Assembly: GCA_016716265.1 (NCBI GenBank)
Contig: JADJWQ010000001.1
Location: forward strand, 2,604,001 to 2,668,000
Reading direction: 5' to 3'
From: Planctomycetota bacterium
GTDB lineage: Bacteria; Planctomycetota; UBA1135; UBA2386
Length of the DNA stretch: 64,000 nucleotides
Under the pieces are notes generated by a model that saw only the letters and a program-made list of their open reading frames with translations, searched no databases and was not told the DNA's origin. Below are positions 1 to 8,080 of the stretch, piece after piece. Every line of letters starts with the position of its first letter. The first letter of the stretch is position 1. A program made the translations under genes and the position numbers.

Positions 1-79
1 GGCGGTGGTCATGCCACCGACTCCCGAGCGCACCGTCGACGACCGGCTCCCGGAGTCGGCGGCGGCGCCGGCGCTCTGA
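1..79 (+). CDS. 3' end of an unidentified gene (partial)
   Basis: The second forward frame is open from the window edge to a TGA at 77-79 and encodes about 25 residues ending in ESAAAPAL. An acidic, Ala/Pro-rich tail like this is common at the ends of proteins in this genome, but so short a fragment cannot be assigned. It would be convergent with the sulfatase gene that ends at 134. Other frames are also open here, so the call rests on codon appearance only. Confidence 0.3.
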   Translation, partial: AVVMPPTPERTVDDRLPESAAAPAL

Positions 80-116
80 CTCGGTACGGCCCCCGCTCGC
101 CACGGACCGGACCCCG

Positions 117-144
117 CTGTCAGTAGCCGGCTGTCAGTCGCCGG
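117..144. repeat. 14-bp tandem duplication at the sulfatase stop codon
   Basis: CTGTCAGTAGCCGG is followed directly by CTGTCAGTCGCCGG, differing at one base. The second copy contains the TGA of the minus-strand sulfatase gene. It looks like a small local duplication that reshaped the end of the gene. Confidence 0.6.
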
Positions 145-2641
145 CTGCCAGGAACCAGCGGATCCGCACCGCGGTGCCGGCTGAGGAGGCGTGCCGCTCG
201 GACGCGACGCGCAGCTCGAGCACGTGGTCGCCGGGCCCGAGCTCGTCGCCGAGGATCGTGGCCCACGGCAGGTGCAGGCCGCGGCTCCAGGGCGTGAAGA
301 GCTCGCGCTCGACCCAGTGGCCGCCGTCGACCCGGAACCGCACGCGTCCCGCATCAGGTCCGGAGTTGGTGAGGAGCCCGATCGCATGGCCGCGGAACGC
401 GACCCGCAGCGACGCCTCCGGCGCGGTGGCCTCGAGGATCGGCACGCCATGGAAGCCCTCGCGCGCGGGGCGCCCTTCCGTCGGCTCCCAGTCCGGCACG
501 ACCCGGAATCCGTCGATCTCGGTCGCGGCGCCGACGGGCAGCAGTCGTCCCCCGTCGTAGCACGACGGATCGAGCGGCTCCGAGAGCGGGCCAGGGTCGG
601 CGTCGGCGACAGCTCCCGACCACGCGGCGTCGAGCGTACGGGCGATCGATCGAGCGTAGAGCGTCTGCCCGAAGTCGGACGGATGCAGGTCGCGGAAGTC
701 GCGCCGCCAGTCGAACTGGCCGACAGCAATGCGCGCCTGGACCTCGCGGGCGAGATCGACCGAACACACGCCGTAATGCCGCGCGACCACCTCGTGAGCC
801 TCGATCACCGCCGGTGTCGTGCCGCGGTCGTAGTCGGCGAGCTTGGCGGGATCCGCGAAGTAGAGGAACACCACGTCGACACCGGGCGAGACCCGTCGTG
901 CCTGTCGCACGATCCCTTCCATCGCGCGCCTGCTGCGCAATGCATCGCAGCCGTTGGCGGCGTCGTTGACCGCCGCGTCTACGAACAGCAGGTCCAGCCG
1001 ACCGCCGGAAGGTCCGATGACATCCTGCTCGAAGCGGAATGCGTCGGGAACCGAGCCGAACGACGGGATGCCGGCATTGACGAATCGGAACTCCGCGCGG
1101 GGAAATCGCCGCCGGAGGTCGTATTGCACGAGGTCCCGCCAACCCGGGTTGTGCGTGATCGAGCCGCCGAGGAATGCGACCGTGGCGTCGCCGCCCGCCT
1201 CGAACCGACGCCGGGAGCGCACCAGGGGCGCCGTCCCGCGCAGCGCGAAGAAGTCGGCGCCCGAGCTGGGCAACGGGAGTGGATCGTCGAAGCCCGCGCT
1301 GCTGCGCGCACAGCTCTCCCGCCAGGCGTCGAGGAACGCACGCAGCTCGGCCGTGAGCTCGCGTCGCTCCACGGCGAGGTCGCGCCGCTCGCCGGGATCG
1401 TCGATCAGGTCGAACAGCTCGACCCGGCCGTCGCCCGGATGCACGTGCAGCTTGTAGCGGTCGTCCATCGCGGCGAGCCACCCACGGTGGGAGAAGCCGA
1501 TCCTGCGCCGCATCGATCGCGCAGGCTCGACGAACCACGGCGCGAGGCTCCGCCCATCGAGCGGCCGCAGATCGGGACGCTCTGCCCGGCACACGTCGAG
1601 CACCGTCGCGAACACGTCGCTGGTCGTCGCCGGAAGCGCGCCGACCGCACCGGCCGGGATGCGGCGCGGCCACTCGAGGACCGCCGGCACCCGGACGCCG
1701 CCCTCGTACAGGTCTCGCTTGCGACCGCGCAGACCGCCGGTCGACCCGGGCCCGTCGGCGTGCTCGGGACCGTTGTCGGAGCAGAACCACAGCAGCGTGT
1801 CGTCCGCGACGCCCAGCTCCCGCAGCTCGCGCCGCAGCCTGCCGACCTGCGCATCGAGAGCGGCGACGCACGCGCGGTAGCGAAGCTCCTCCGGATCGGC
1901 GAACCGATCGGCGAGACGCACGGTCCACTGCGGGTCGGCGACGACCGGCTCGTGCGGCGCGTGGAACCACACGACCGCGAGGAACGGCGCGCCCTCGCGC
2001 ACGCTGTCGCGGACGAAGTCGAGCGCACGGTCGACGATCAACGTCGAATCGTCGCCGGGCAGCGCGGCCGTCACCTGCTGGCCGGGACCGGTCCAGTAGG
2101 CGGTTCCGTACGGCCGGCCGGCCGAGCCCGGCGCGATCATCGGGTCGTAGGTGGGCACCTTCGCTTCGGTCGAGAAGCACACGTCGAAGCCGCGCTCCCA
2201 CGGCGGCGCGTAGTGCACGGCGCCGCGCGGCCCACCCCGATTGCTGTCGCGCTCGGTGACCGTCAGCGTCCCGAGGTGCCACTTGCCGAAGTGCCCGGTG
2301 CGATAGCCGGCGACGCGAAGCAGCTCCGCGAGGCAGGGTTCGGTCGCGGGGAGGTGGCCGACGTTCGCGCCGGTGATCCCGTAGCGGTCAGGATGACGGC
2401 CGGTCAGCACGCTGCCGCGCGTCGGGCTGCAGACGGGCGACGCGGAGTAGAACCGCGTCAGCCGCAGACCGGCTGCGGCCATCGCGTCGAGCTCCGGGGT
2501 CCGCGACGGCTCGCCCCCGGTGTCGCCGCAGCCGAGGTCGTCGGCCATCAGCAGCACGACGTTCGGAGCAGGCTGGGCGGTGGTCTGCGCCGCGGACCCG
2601 ACGACCGCGGCGAGGAGTGCGAGGGCGCGACGCGACGACAT
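134..2641 (-). CDS. Secreted sulfatase fused to an SGNH hydrolase
   Basis: About 835 residues. A signal peptide is followed by a formylglycine-dependent sulfatase domain with the metal-binding DD near residues 34-35, the CSPTR signature at Cys71 (CxPxR, the residue oxidised to formylglycine) and GHFGKWHLG. From about residue 470 a second enzyme begins: FLGGSITHNPGW resembles the GDS block of SGNH/GDSL esterases, followed by NDAANG and the Asp-His pair in DLHPSDFG. A short beta-rich tail follows. Sulfatases cleave sulfate esters from polysaccharides and SGNH enzymes remove acyl groups, so the fusion could strip both from one sulfated, acetylated glycan (inference). The start is the ATG in MSSRRALALL, which follows TACACT by 8 bases; a longer frame exists upstream. 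It is divergent from rtcB. The exact substrate cannot be read from sequence. Confidence 0.9.
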   Translation of the reverse strand: MSSRRALALLAAVVGSAAQTTAQPAPNVVLLMADDLGCGDTGGEPSRTPELDAMAAAGLRLTRFYSASPVCSPTRGSVLTGRHPDRYGITGANVGHLPATEPCLAELLRVAGYRTGHFGKWHLGTLTVTERDSNRGGPRGAVHYAPPWERGFDVCFSTEAKVPTYDPMIAPGSAGRPYGTAYWTGPGQQVTAALPGDDSTLIVDRALDFVRDSVREGAPFLAVVWFHAPHEPVVADPQWTVRLADRFADPEELRYRACVAALDAQVGRLRRELRELGVADDTLLWFCSDNGPEHADGPGSTGGLRGRKRDLYEGGVRVPAVLEWPRRIPAGAVGALPATTSDVFATVLDVCRAERPDLRPLDGRSLAPWFVEPARSMRRRIGFSHRGWLAAMDDRYKLHVHPGDGRVELFDLIDDPGERRDLAVERRELTAELRAFLDAWRESCARSSAGFDDPLPLPSSGADFFALRGTAPLVRSRRRFEAGGDATVAFLGGSITHNPGWRDLVQYDLRRRFPRAEFRFVNAGIPSFGSVPDAFRFEQDVIGPSGGRLDLLFVDAAVNDAANGCDALRSRRAMEGIVRQARRVSPGVDVVFLYFADPAKLADYDRGTTPAVIEAHEVVARHYGVCSVDLAREVQARIAVGQFDWRRDFRDLHPSDFGQTLYARSIARTLDAAWSGAVADADPGPLSEPLDPSCYDGGRLLPVGAATEIDGFRVVPDWEPTEGRPAREGFHGVPILEATAPEASLRVAFRGHAIGLLTNSGPDAGRVRFRVDGGHWVERELFTPWSRGLHLPWATILGDELGPGDHVLELRVASERHASSAGTAVRIRWFLAAGD

Positions 2642-2649
2642 CGCCGCGG

Positions 2650-2655
2650 AGTGTA
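2650..2655 (-). promoter_or_regulatory. Candidate -10 hexamer (TACACT) of the sulfatase gene
   Basis: TACACT on the minus strand ends 8 bases before the ATG at 2641, and no Shine-Dalgarno sequence is visible. Transcription from here would give a leaderless or nearly leaderless mRNA. No convincing -35 element is seen. Confidence 0.4.
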
Positions 2656-2717
2656 GGGCGTCGCCGCGCACGACCAGGGATCCGACCTGGTCGGCTTCGC
2701 ACGCGGGCCTGGCACCG

Positions 2718-2728
2718 TACGATCCACG
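2718..2728 (+). promoter_or_regulatory. Candidate promoter element TACGATCCACG upstream of rtcB
   Basis: TACGAT is preceded 16 bases upstream by TTCGCA, a plausible -10/-35 pair about 60 bases before the rtcB start. The same 11-mer TACGATCCACG occurs at 18132-18142 ahead of the exported methyltransferase gene, also in a divergent intergenic region. Confidence 0.35.
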
Positions 2729-2780
2729 CCGCTGCGTCCCGCTCCTCCGGACGCGCCCGGCGCCGACCCGACCCCGACCG

Positions 2781-4004
2781 ATGAGCTCCTACGAACGCAT
2801 CCAGACCGACCACGTCCCGATCAAGGCCTGGGTCCGTGGCGTCCCGCTGGACGACGGCGCGCTGCGCCAGCTGCGCAACGTCGCCCGGCTCGAGATCGTC
2901 CACGGCTGGGTGGCGGCGATGCCGGACGTGCACTGGGGGATCGGCGCGACGGTCGGCTCGGTCATCCCGACGAAGTCCGCGATCATCCCGGCCGCCGTCG
3001 GCGTCGACATCGGCTGCGGCATGATGGCGGTCCGCACGTCGCTCCGCGCCGGCCAGCTCCCCGACGACCTGCACCCGATGCGCATCGCGATCGAGAAGGC
3101 GGTGCCGCACGGCCGCACCCACGGTGGCGGCGGCGGCGACCGCGGCTCGTGGGGCGAGCGCATCCCGGCGCGCGCGGAGGAGGCCTGGCGCAGGCTGCGG
3201 CCGGGCTACGAGCGCATCATCGAGCGCTTCCCGTCGCTCGACCGCGGCCGTAGCGTCGAGCATCTCGGCACGCTCGGCACCGGCAACCACTTCATCGAGG
3301 TCTGCCTCGACGAGGAGGACCTCGTGTGGGTGATGCTCCACTCCGGCTCGCGCGGCGTCGGCAACCGGATCGGTATGCACTTCATCGCGCTCGCCCAGAA
3401 GGACATGCGCCGCCACCTCGCAGACCTGCCCGACAAGGACCTCGCGTACTTCCGCGAGGGCAGTGAGCACTTCGACGACTACGTGCACGCGGTGGAATGG
3501 GCGCAGGTCTACGCGCGCACCAATCGCGACCTGATGATGGCGGCGATCCTCGAGACCCTGCAGCGCGACGTCGGGCTGCCGCCGTTCGTCGCCGGCGAGC
3601 TGGCCGTCAACTGTCACCACAACTACGTGCGTAAGGAGCGCCACTACGGCGAGGACGTCTGGGTCACCCGCAAGGGCGCGGTGCGGGCCGGACTCGGGGA
3701 GCTCGGCATCATCCCCGGCTCGATGGGCGCGCGCTCCTACATCGTGCGCGGCACGGGCAACCCGGAGAGCTTCGAGAGCTGCAGCCACGGCGCCGGCCGC
3801 GCGATGTCGCGCGGCGAGGCGATGCGGCGCTTCACGGTCGCCGACCACGAAGCCGCGACGCTCGGGATCGAGTGCAGGAAGGACGCCAAGGTGATCGACG
3901 AGACGCCGATGGCCTACAAGGACATCGACGCAGTGATGGAGGCGCAGCGCGACCTCGTCGAGATCGTCCACCGTCTGCACCAGGTCGTGTGTGTGAAGGG
4001 CTGA
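2781..4004 (+). CDS. rtcB: RtcB-type RNA-splicing ligase
   Basis: A 407-residue protein spanning the whole RtcB family. RtcB joins 2',3'-cyclic phosphate or 3'-phosphate RNA ends to 5'-hydroxyl ends using GTP and Mn2+, in tRNA splicing or RNA repair. The Mn-binding motif GVDIGCGM (Asp76, Cys79), GTGNHFIEV, HSGSRGVGN, HNYV and the guanylylated histidine in SCSHGAGR (about His336) are all present, so the enzyme should be active. The ATG was chosen because MSSYERIQTDHVPIKAW matches the family N-terminus; the frame stays open upstream without family features. It lies 5 bp before rtcA, the classic rtcBA arrangement. No RtcR-like regulator is next to it. Confidence 0.95.
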   Translation: MSSYERIQTDHVPIKAWVRGVPLDDGALRQLRNVARLEIVHGWVAAMPDVHWGIGATVGSVIPTKSAIIPAAVGVDIGCGMMAVRTSLRAGQLPDDLHPMRIAIEKAVPHGRTHGGGGGDRGSWGERIPARAEEAWRRLRPGYERIIERFPSLDRGRSVEHLGTLGTGNHFIEVCLDEEDLVWVMLHSGSRGVGNRIGMHFIALAQKDMRRHLADLPDKDLAYFREGSEHFDDYVHAVEWAQVYARTNRDLMMAAILETLQRDVGLPPFVAGELAVNCHHNYVRKERHYGEDVWVTRKGAVRAGLGELGIIPGSMGARSYIVRGTGNPESFESCSHGAGRAMSRGEAMRRFTVADHEAATLGIECRKDAKVIDETPMAYKDIDAVMEAQRDLVEIVHRLHQVVCVKG

Positions 4005-4009
4005 CCAGC

Positions 4010-5068
4010 ATGGACGAGCGTCCCCATTCCGCGGACGTGCGGATCGTCGAGATCGACGGATCGACGGGTGAAGGCGGCGGGCAGATCGTGCGCACTTCGC
4101 TGTCGTTGTCGCTCGTGACCGGACGTCCGCTCCGGCTGACGAACATCCGTGCCCGCAGGGATCGCCCCGGTCTGCTCCGCCAGCACCTGACCGCCGTACA
4201 GGCCGCCGCGCGCATCGGCGCCGCGGAGGTCGACGGAGCGACGCCGGGATCCCGCGCGTTGTCGTTCCACCCGCGGGCGCTGCTCGCCGGCCACTATCAC
4301 CACGCGATCGGAACGGCCGGCAGCACGACGCTGGTCGCACAGACCGTGCTCCCCGCCCTGCTGGTCGCGGACGGCGAGAGCCACGTGACGATCGAGGGCG
4401 GCACGCACAATCCGATGTCGCCATCGTTCGACTTCCTGCAGCGCGCGTTCGCGCCGCAGCTCGCCCGGATGGGTGGCGAGCTTCGCGTCGAGCTCGAACG
4501 GGCCGGCTTCTTCCCGGCCGGTGGCGGTCGCATCCGCTTCGACGTGCGGCCCGGACGGCTCCGGGGCATCGAGCTGCTCGACCGCGGTGCGGTCCGCGGC
4601 ATCACCGCGATCTGCCTGGTCGCGGGGCTGCCGGAGGGCATCGCCGAGCGCGAGGCGGAGGTGCTGCGGCAGAAGCTCGACCTCCGCCGCGACGACGTCC
4701 GGGTCGTCACGCTGCCCGAGGGCCCGGGCAACGTCTGCACCGTCGACGTGCACACCGATGCCGGCGTGCAGGTGTTCACCGGCTTCGGCCAGCCGCGCAT
4801 CCCCGCGGAGAAGGTCGCCGCGGGCGTCGTCCGCGAGGTGAAGGCGTTCCTGCGTGCGGAGCGCGCAGCCGTCGAGCCGCACCTCGCCGATCAGCTGCTG
4901 CTGCCGCTGGCGCTCGCGGGCGGCGGCGCGTTCCGCACGCTGCGGCCGTCCTCGCACGCCGAGACGAACGCGCGCGTCATCGAGGCGTTCCTCGACGTCT
5001 CGATCGCGATGCGGCAGGACGGCACGACCTGGGTGATCGAGGTCGAGCCGCGGCCCAAGGCCGCGTGA
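4010..5068 (+). CDS. rtcA: RNA 3'-terminal phosphate cyclase
   Basis: A 352-residue protein with typical RtcA features: IDGSTGEGGGQIVRTSLSLS at the N-terminus, the HAIGTAGSTTL and PAGGGR segments, and near the C-terminus LALAGGGAFRT and PSSHAETN, whose histidine (about His316) matches the adenylylated nucleophile. RtcA converts RNA 3'-phosphates to 2',3'-cyclic phosphates with ATP, making ends that the upstream RtcB can seal. The gap to rtcB is 5 bases and GAAGGG sits about 9 bases before the ATG, so the two form an operon. It ends convergently with a secreted-protein gene, 27 bases away. Confidence 0.95.
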   Translation: MDERPHSADVRIVEIDGSTGEGGGQIVRTSLSLSLVTGRPLRLTNIRARRDRPGLLRQHLTAVQAAARIGAAEVDGATPGSRALSFHPRALLAGHYHHAIGTAGSTTLVAQTVLPALLVADGESHVTIEGGTHNPMSPSFDFLQRAFAPQLARMGGELRVELERAGFFPAGGGRIRFDVRPGRLRGIELLDRGAVRGITAICLVAGLPEGIAEREAEVLRQKLDLRRDDVRVVTLPEGPGNVCTVDVHTDAGVQVFTGFGQPRIPAEKVAAGVVREVKAFLRAERAAVEPHLADQLLLPLALAGGGAFRTLRPSSHAETNARVIEAFLDVSIAMRQDGTTWVIEVEPRPKAA

Positions 5069-5095
5069 GCAGAGTCAGAGCCCGCGGGAGCAAGA

Positions 5096-6082
5096 TCAGA
5101 GTGTCGTGATGCGCAGGCCGTTCGTCAGCGCGAGCTGGACGGCATACGGGGCACCGGCGTCGAAGCCGGCGAGCTGCACCGCGAAGAACACGCCCGCGGG
5201 AAGCGGCGTCAGCGGCAGGCTGAAGCGCACATGTCCGAACGGCGACGGCCGCGGCGAGCTGGGCTGATCACCGATCTCGGCGACACCGGTCGTCGAGCCC
5301 ACGACGATCGCGAGGTCCGTGTGCTGCGTGCAGCCGGGCCCGAACAGTGGGCCGAGCGGATTGCTGGTGAAGTTCGGATCGATGCCGACGAAGATCCAGC
5401 ACGCTGCACCGGGCGGCAGATTCGTGCCCTCGACTCCGAACGCGGCATTGCCGGCGAACGGCGCGTCGTTGGTGAACACCGTCGGCGCCTGCCCCGAGCT
5501 CCACGCGCACGGCGAACCGACCGGCACGACGCTCTGGCCGTCCAGGTAGCTGCAGTAGAGGCGGAACTTGCACGCGCCGGAGCCGACCGTGGCGCTCCAC
5601 GCGTTGCTCGCCGCCCGCGTCACGCGCGGCAGCGTCACGCCACCGGGCTCCTCCGGGATGATCGAGCCGCCCGAGTCGATCCACACGAACCAGTAGTTCG
5701 TGCCGGGATTGAGCTGCGGCGGCACCGTGTCGAAGTTCGCACCCTGCCAGCGCGCCGTGGTCGACAGCGGCGAGGAGAACGTCCCGCGGACGAGGCGATT
5801 GCCGGGCCGCATCGTCGCGGGATCCTCGTCCCAGATCTCGACGCGCATGTAGTCGTCGCGGATCGGCGAGCCGGTGAAGATCGTCGCGGCGAGCGGCGTG
5901 AGCGGTGCGGGCACGGTGAACTGGTAGGCGCGGGAGTTCGGGTTGAGCCCGACGAACGGGCTCGCCGTGATCCCGGTGCTCACGCTGGTGTTGGTGTCGT
6001 TGAAGCCGAGACACGGCGGGGACTGCGCCGCGGCTGCGGCGGCCAGAACGGCGCAGGAGAGCGAGAGCGGAACGAGGTACAT
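5096..6082 (-). CDS. Secreted protein of the planctomycete C-terminal-domain family
   Basis: A 328-residue protein with a clear signal peptide (MYLVPLSLSCAVLAAAAAAQ). The mature part is beta-rich: an N-terminal domain with FTVPAPLTPLAATIF and NPGTNYWFVWIDSGG, resembling proteins that describe choice-of-anchor beta-sandwiches, then paired cysteines and a C-terminal segment ending AVQLALTNGLRITTL. That ending resembles the shared 'Q-LV-D--AN-LG---SNGV' tail of other secreted proteins in this window. Nothing catalytic is visible. The ATG has GGAG about 9 bases upstream. Function unknown; presumably exported. Confidence 0.75.
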   Translation of the reverse strand: MYLVPLSLSCAVLAAAAAAQSPPCLGFNDTNTSVSTGITASPFVGLNPNSRAYQFTVPAPLTPLAATIFTGSPIRDDYMRVEIWDEDPATMRPGNRLVRGTFSSPLSTTARWQGANFDTVPPQLNPGTNYWFVWIDSGGSIIPEEPGGVTLPRVTRAASNAWSATVGSGACKFRLYCSYLDGQSVVPVGSPCAWSSGQAPTVFTNDAPFAGNAAFGVEGTNLPPGAACWIFVGIDPNFTSNPLGPLFGPGCTQHTDLAIVVGSTTGVAEIGDQPSSPRPSPFGHVRFSLPLTPLPAGVFFAVQLAGFDAGAPYAVQLALTNGLRITTL

Positions 6083-6416
6083 CGAGGCTCCGGGACGGTG
6101 AACAGGATGGCTCCAGCCCGGCCGCGCACGTTCGCGACGATGGTGCGCACGCGCGGACGACGGACGGGAGCGACGCAGACTAGAGCGGAGGTACGCACGC
6201 CGCCGCGCGCGCATGGGGGGACGCGCGCACCGCGGGTACGCGGCGGATCATGCCACGCCCCGCCGGTGGTCACGAGGGGTACCGCGCAAGGAGAACGTGG
6301 CAGCGTCGTTGCGGTCGACAGTCACGAATCTCGATCGCGAGCGCGGCGCCTCGTCACGTTGGCGCAGACCGCGCCCCCTTTGCTCGCCGCTCTGCCGGTG
6401 GCTAGCCTCGGTCCCC
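6083..6416. other. Divergent intergenic region, no gene seen
   Basis: This stretch separates two divergently transcribed secreted-protein genes. Open frames through it lack signal peptides or conserved motifs. It holds a candidate promoter for the rightward gene at 6380-6408 and the ribosome-binding GGAG of the leftward gene. Confidence 0.5.
6380..6408 (+). promoter_or_regulatory. Candidate promoter (TTGCTC, 17 bases, TAGCCT)
   Basis: TTGCTC at 6380-6385 and TAGCCT at 6403-6408 are spaced 17 bases apart. The -10 ends 8 bases before the ATG at 6417, and there is no Shine-Dalgarno site, so the transcript may be leaderless. Confidence 0.45.
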
Positions 6417-8072
6417 ATGTCGACGAATGCGCTGCTCCGCGCGCTCTCCGCCGTCGCCGTCGCCGGCACGCTGTCAGCACCGTGCATCGCGCAGGTGGCC
6501 GGCAGCTTCCGATCGACCGGCGAAGGCTGCCCCGAGGGCAGCCTGCTCTACGAGCAGTTCGCCCCCGGCACCTTCGACCTGTCCGGCGGCCCGTCGCTCG
6601 ACTGGATCCCGAACGGCACGCAGGGCTTCCTCGTGACGCGCGGCCTCCACCAGGTCCTGCCGACCGCCGGTGGCACGAACCTCGGCCTCGGTGACGACTT
6701 CGTGTCGGCGCCGCTGCAGCTGAACTTCGCGTTCCCCTACCCGACCGGAGCGCGCAGCACGTCCGCGATCGAGGTCTCCTCCAACGGCTACGTCTACCTC
6801 GAGGCCCAGACGATCACGTCGTCGCGCTGCTGCGACGGCGTCGGCCGCGTGTTCCGCGACTTCCTGAACCAGACGCCGAGCTGGGCCGTGCTCGGCATGG
6901 ACCTCGACCCCGGCATCAACGGCACGGTGTGGTTCAACCAGTCCGCGTCCGCCGCCTGGATCACGTGGGACCAGGTTCCCGAGGGCGGCAGCCTGCAGAA
7001 CTTCAACACGTTCCAGATCCAGCTCCATGCGAACGGCGTGGTCGCGATGATCTGGTCCAATGCCGCGGTCACGGTGCACACGGCGTTGGTCGGTTGGTCG
7101 GGCGGCGGCGGCGTCCCGGACAACGGCCCCCACGACTTCTCGGCCTCGCCGGCCTTCGACATGGGGCCGTCCTCCGGTCCGCTCACCATCTCGGCGCCGC
7201 CCGCGCGTCTGCCCAAGATCGGGACGACGTTCCTGATCGACATCCGCAACGTACCGTCCAATGCAACGGCGGGCGCCTTGCTCAGTGGCCGCCTGCCGGC
7301 GTCGCTCGACCTGCGGGTCATCGGCATGCCGGGGTGCTTCCTGTACGTGACCGCCGAGTACCCCGCCTTTCCGCTCGTGCTGAATCCGCCGACCGGATCG
7401 CTGGCGATCCCGATTCCCAATGTCGCGTCGCTGGCTGGCGTCACGCTCGAGACGCAGGCGGCGATGCTCGCCGCCGGCGTCACCAGCATCGGGGTGTCGT
7501 CGTCGAACCGCGGCACGCTGCGGGTCGGCAACTACGATCCGGTCATCGTGCGTGCGCACGGCGCGGACAACCAGAACGACGACGACTCGCAGGGCTTCTG
7601 GAGCGTGATCAACGCGACCCAGCTCGGCATCCAGTCGGTCCGGCTCGACTGGTTGACCGCGGCGACGGCCAACCGCATCTACTTCGACACCAAGCAGAAC
7701 GGCATGGCCGACCGCTTCGACGGCGGCAACAGCACGATCCCGCTGTGCCACGGCACCTACCGCAACGACAGCGACATCACGACGGCCCTGGACTACGGCG
7801 TGTCCGGCACGACGCCCTGTGGCGGAACCGCTCGCACGGGCTTCATCGGCACGAACCTGTTCAGCGGCCCCGGCGAGTACCGGACCATCGAGTTCCGCTT
7901 CACCGGCTTCGATCCAGGTGAGGTGTTCGAGTTCGACGCCGACACCGATGGTGGCCCCGGCAATGGCGGCGCGATGGCCGGTCTGGCCGTGCAGGTCCGC
8001 ATGGCGGACGGCTCGGTCCGCTCCGGCTACCTGGTCCGACTCGACAACGACACCGCCGAGGTCGCGCTGTGA
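6417..8072 (+). CDS. Large secreted protein with shared beta-domains
   Basis: A 551-residue exported protein (signal peptide ending around SAPCIAQ). Residues about 30-230 form a module with FYE/LYEQF, FDLSG, LQLNFAFPYP and VSSNGYVYL, which is repeated in the secreted protein starting at 53072. A middle section with MPGCFLYV, LAIPIPNVASLAGV and IGVSSSNRG matches the family domain usually found at the C-terminus. Unusually, about 180 further residues follow it, with IYFDTKQNGMADRF and FEFDADTDGGPGNGG, Asp/Asn-rich stretches that may bind calcium. It overlaps the next gene or sits 8 bases before it, depending on that gene's start. No enzymatic motif was recognised. Confidence 0.8.
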   Translation: MSTNALLRALSAVAVAGTLSAPCIAQVAGSFRSTGEGCPEGSLLYEQFAPGTFDLSGGPSLDWIPNGTQGFLVTRGLHQVLPTAGGTNLGLGDDFVSAPLQLNFAFPYPTGARSTSAIEVSSNGYVYLEAQTITSSRCCDGVGRVFRDFLNQTPSWAVLGMDLDPGINGTVWFNQSASAAWITWDQVPEGGSLQNFNTFQIQLHANGVVAMIWSNAAVTVHTALVGWSGGGGVPDNGPHDFSASPAFDMGPSSGPLTISAPPARLPKIGTTFLIDIRNVPSNATAGALLSGRLPASLDLRVIGMPGCFLYVTAEYPAFPLVLNPPTGSLAIPIPNVASLAGVTLETQAAMLAAGVTSIGVSSSNRGTLRVGNYDPVIVRAHGADNQNDDDSQGFWSVINATQLGIQSVRLDWLTAATANRIYFDTKQNGMADRFDGGNSTIPLCHGTYRNDSDITTALDYGVSGTTPCGGTARTGFIGTNLFSGPGEYRTIEFRFTGFDPGEVFEFDADTDGGPGNGGAMAGLAVQVRMADGSVRSGYLVRLDNDTAEVAL

Positions 8073-8080
8073 GGGCCGGC

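Noticed and set aside
2710..2715. TGGCAC upstream of rtcB as a sigma-54 -24 element
   Set aside because: No GC doublet at the required distance downstream (the -12 element); a -10 like TACGAT fits better.
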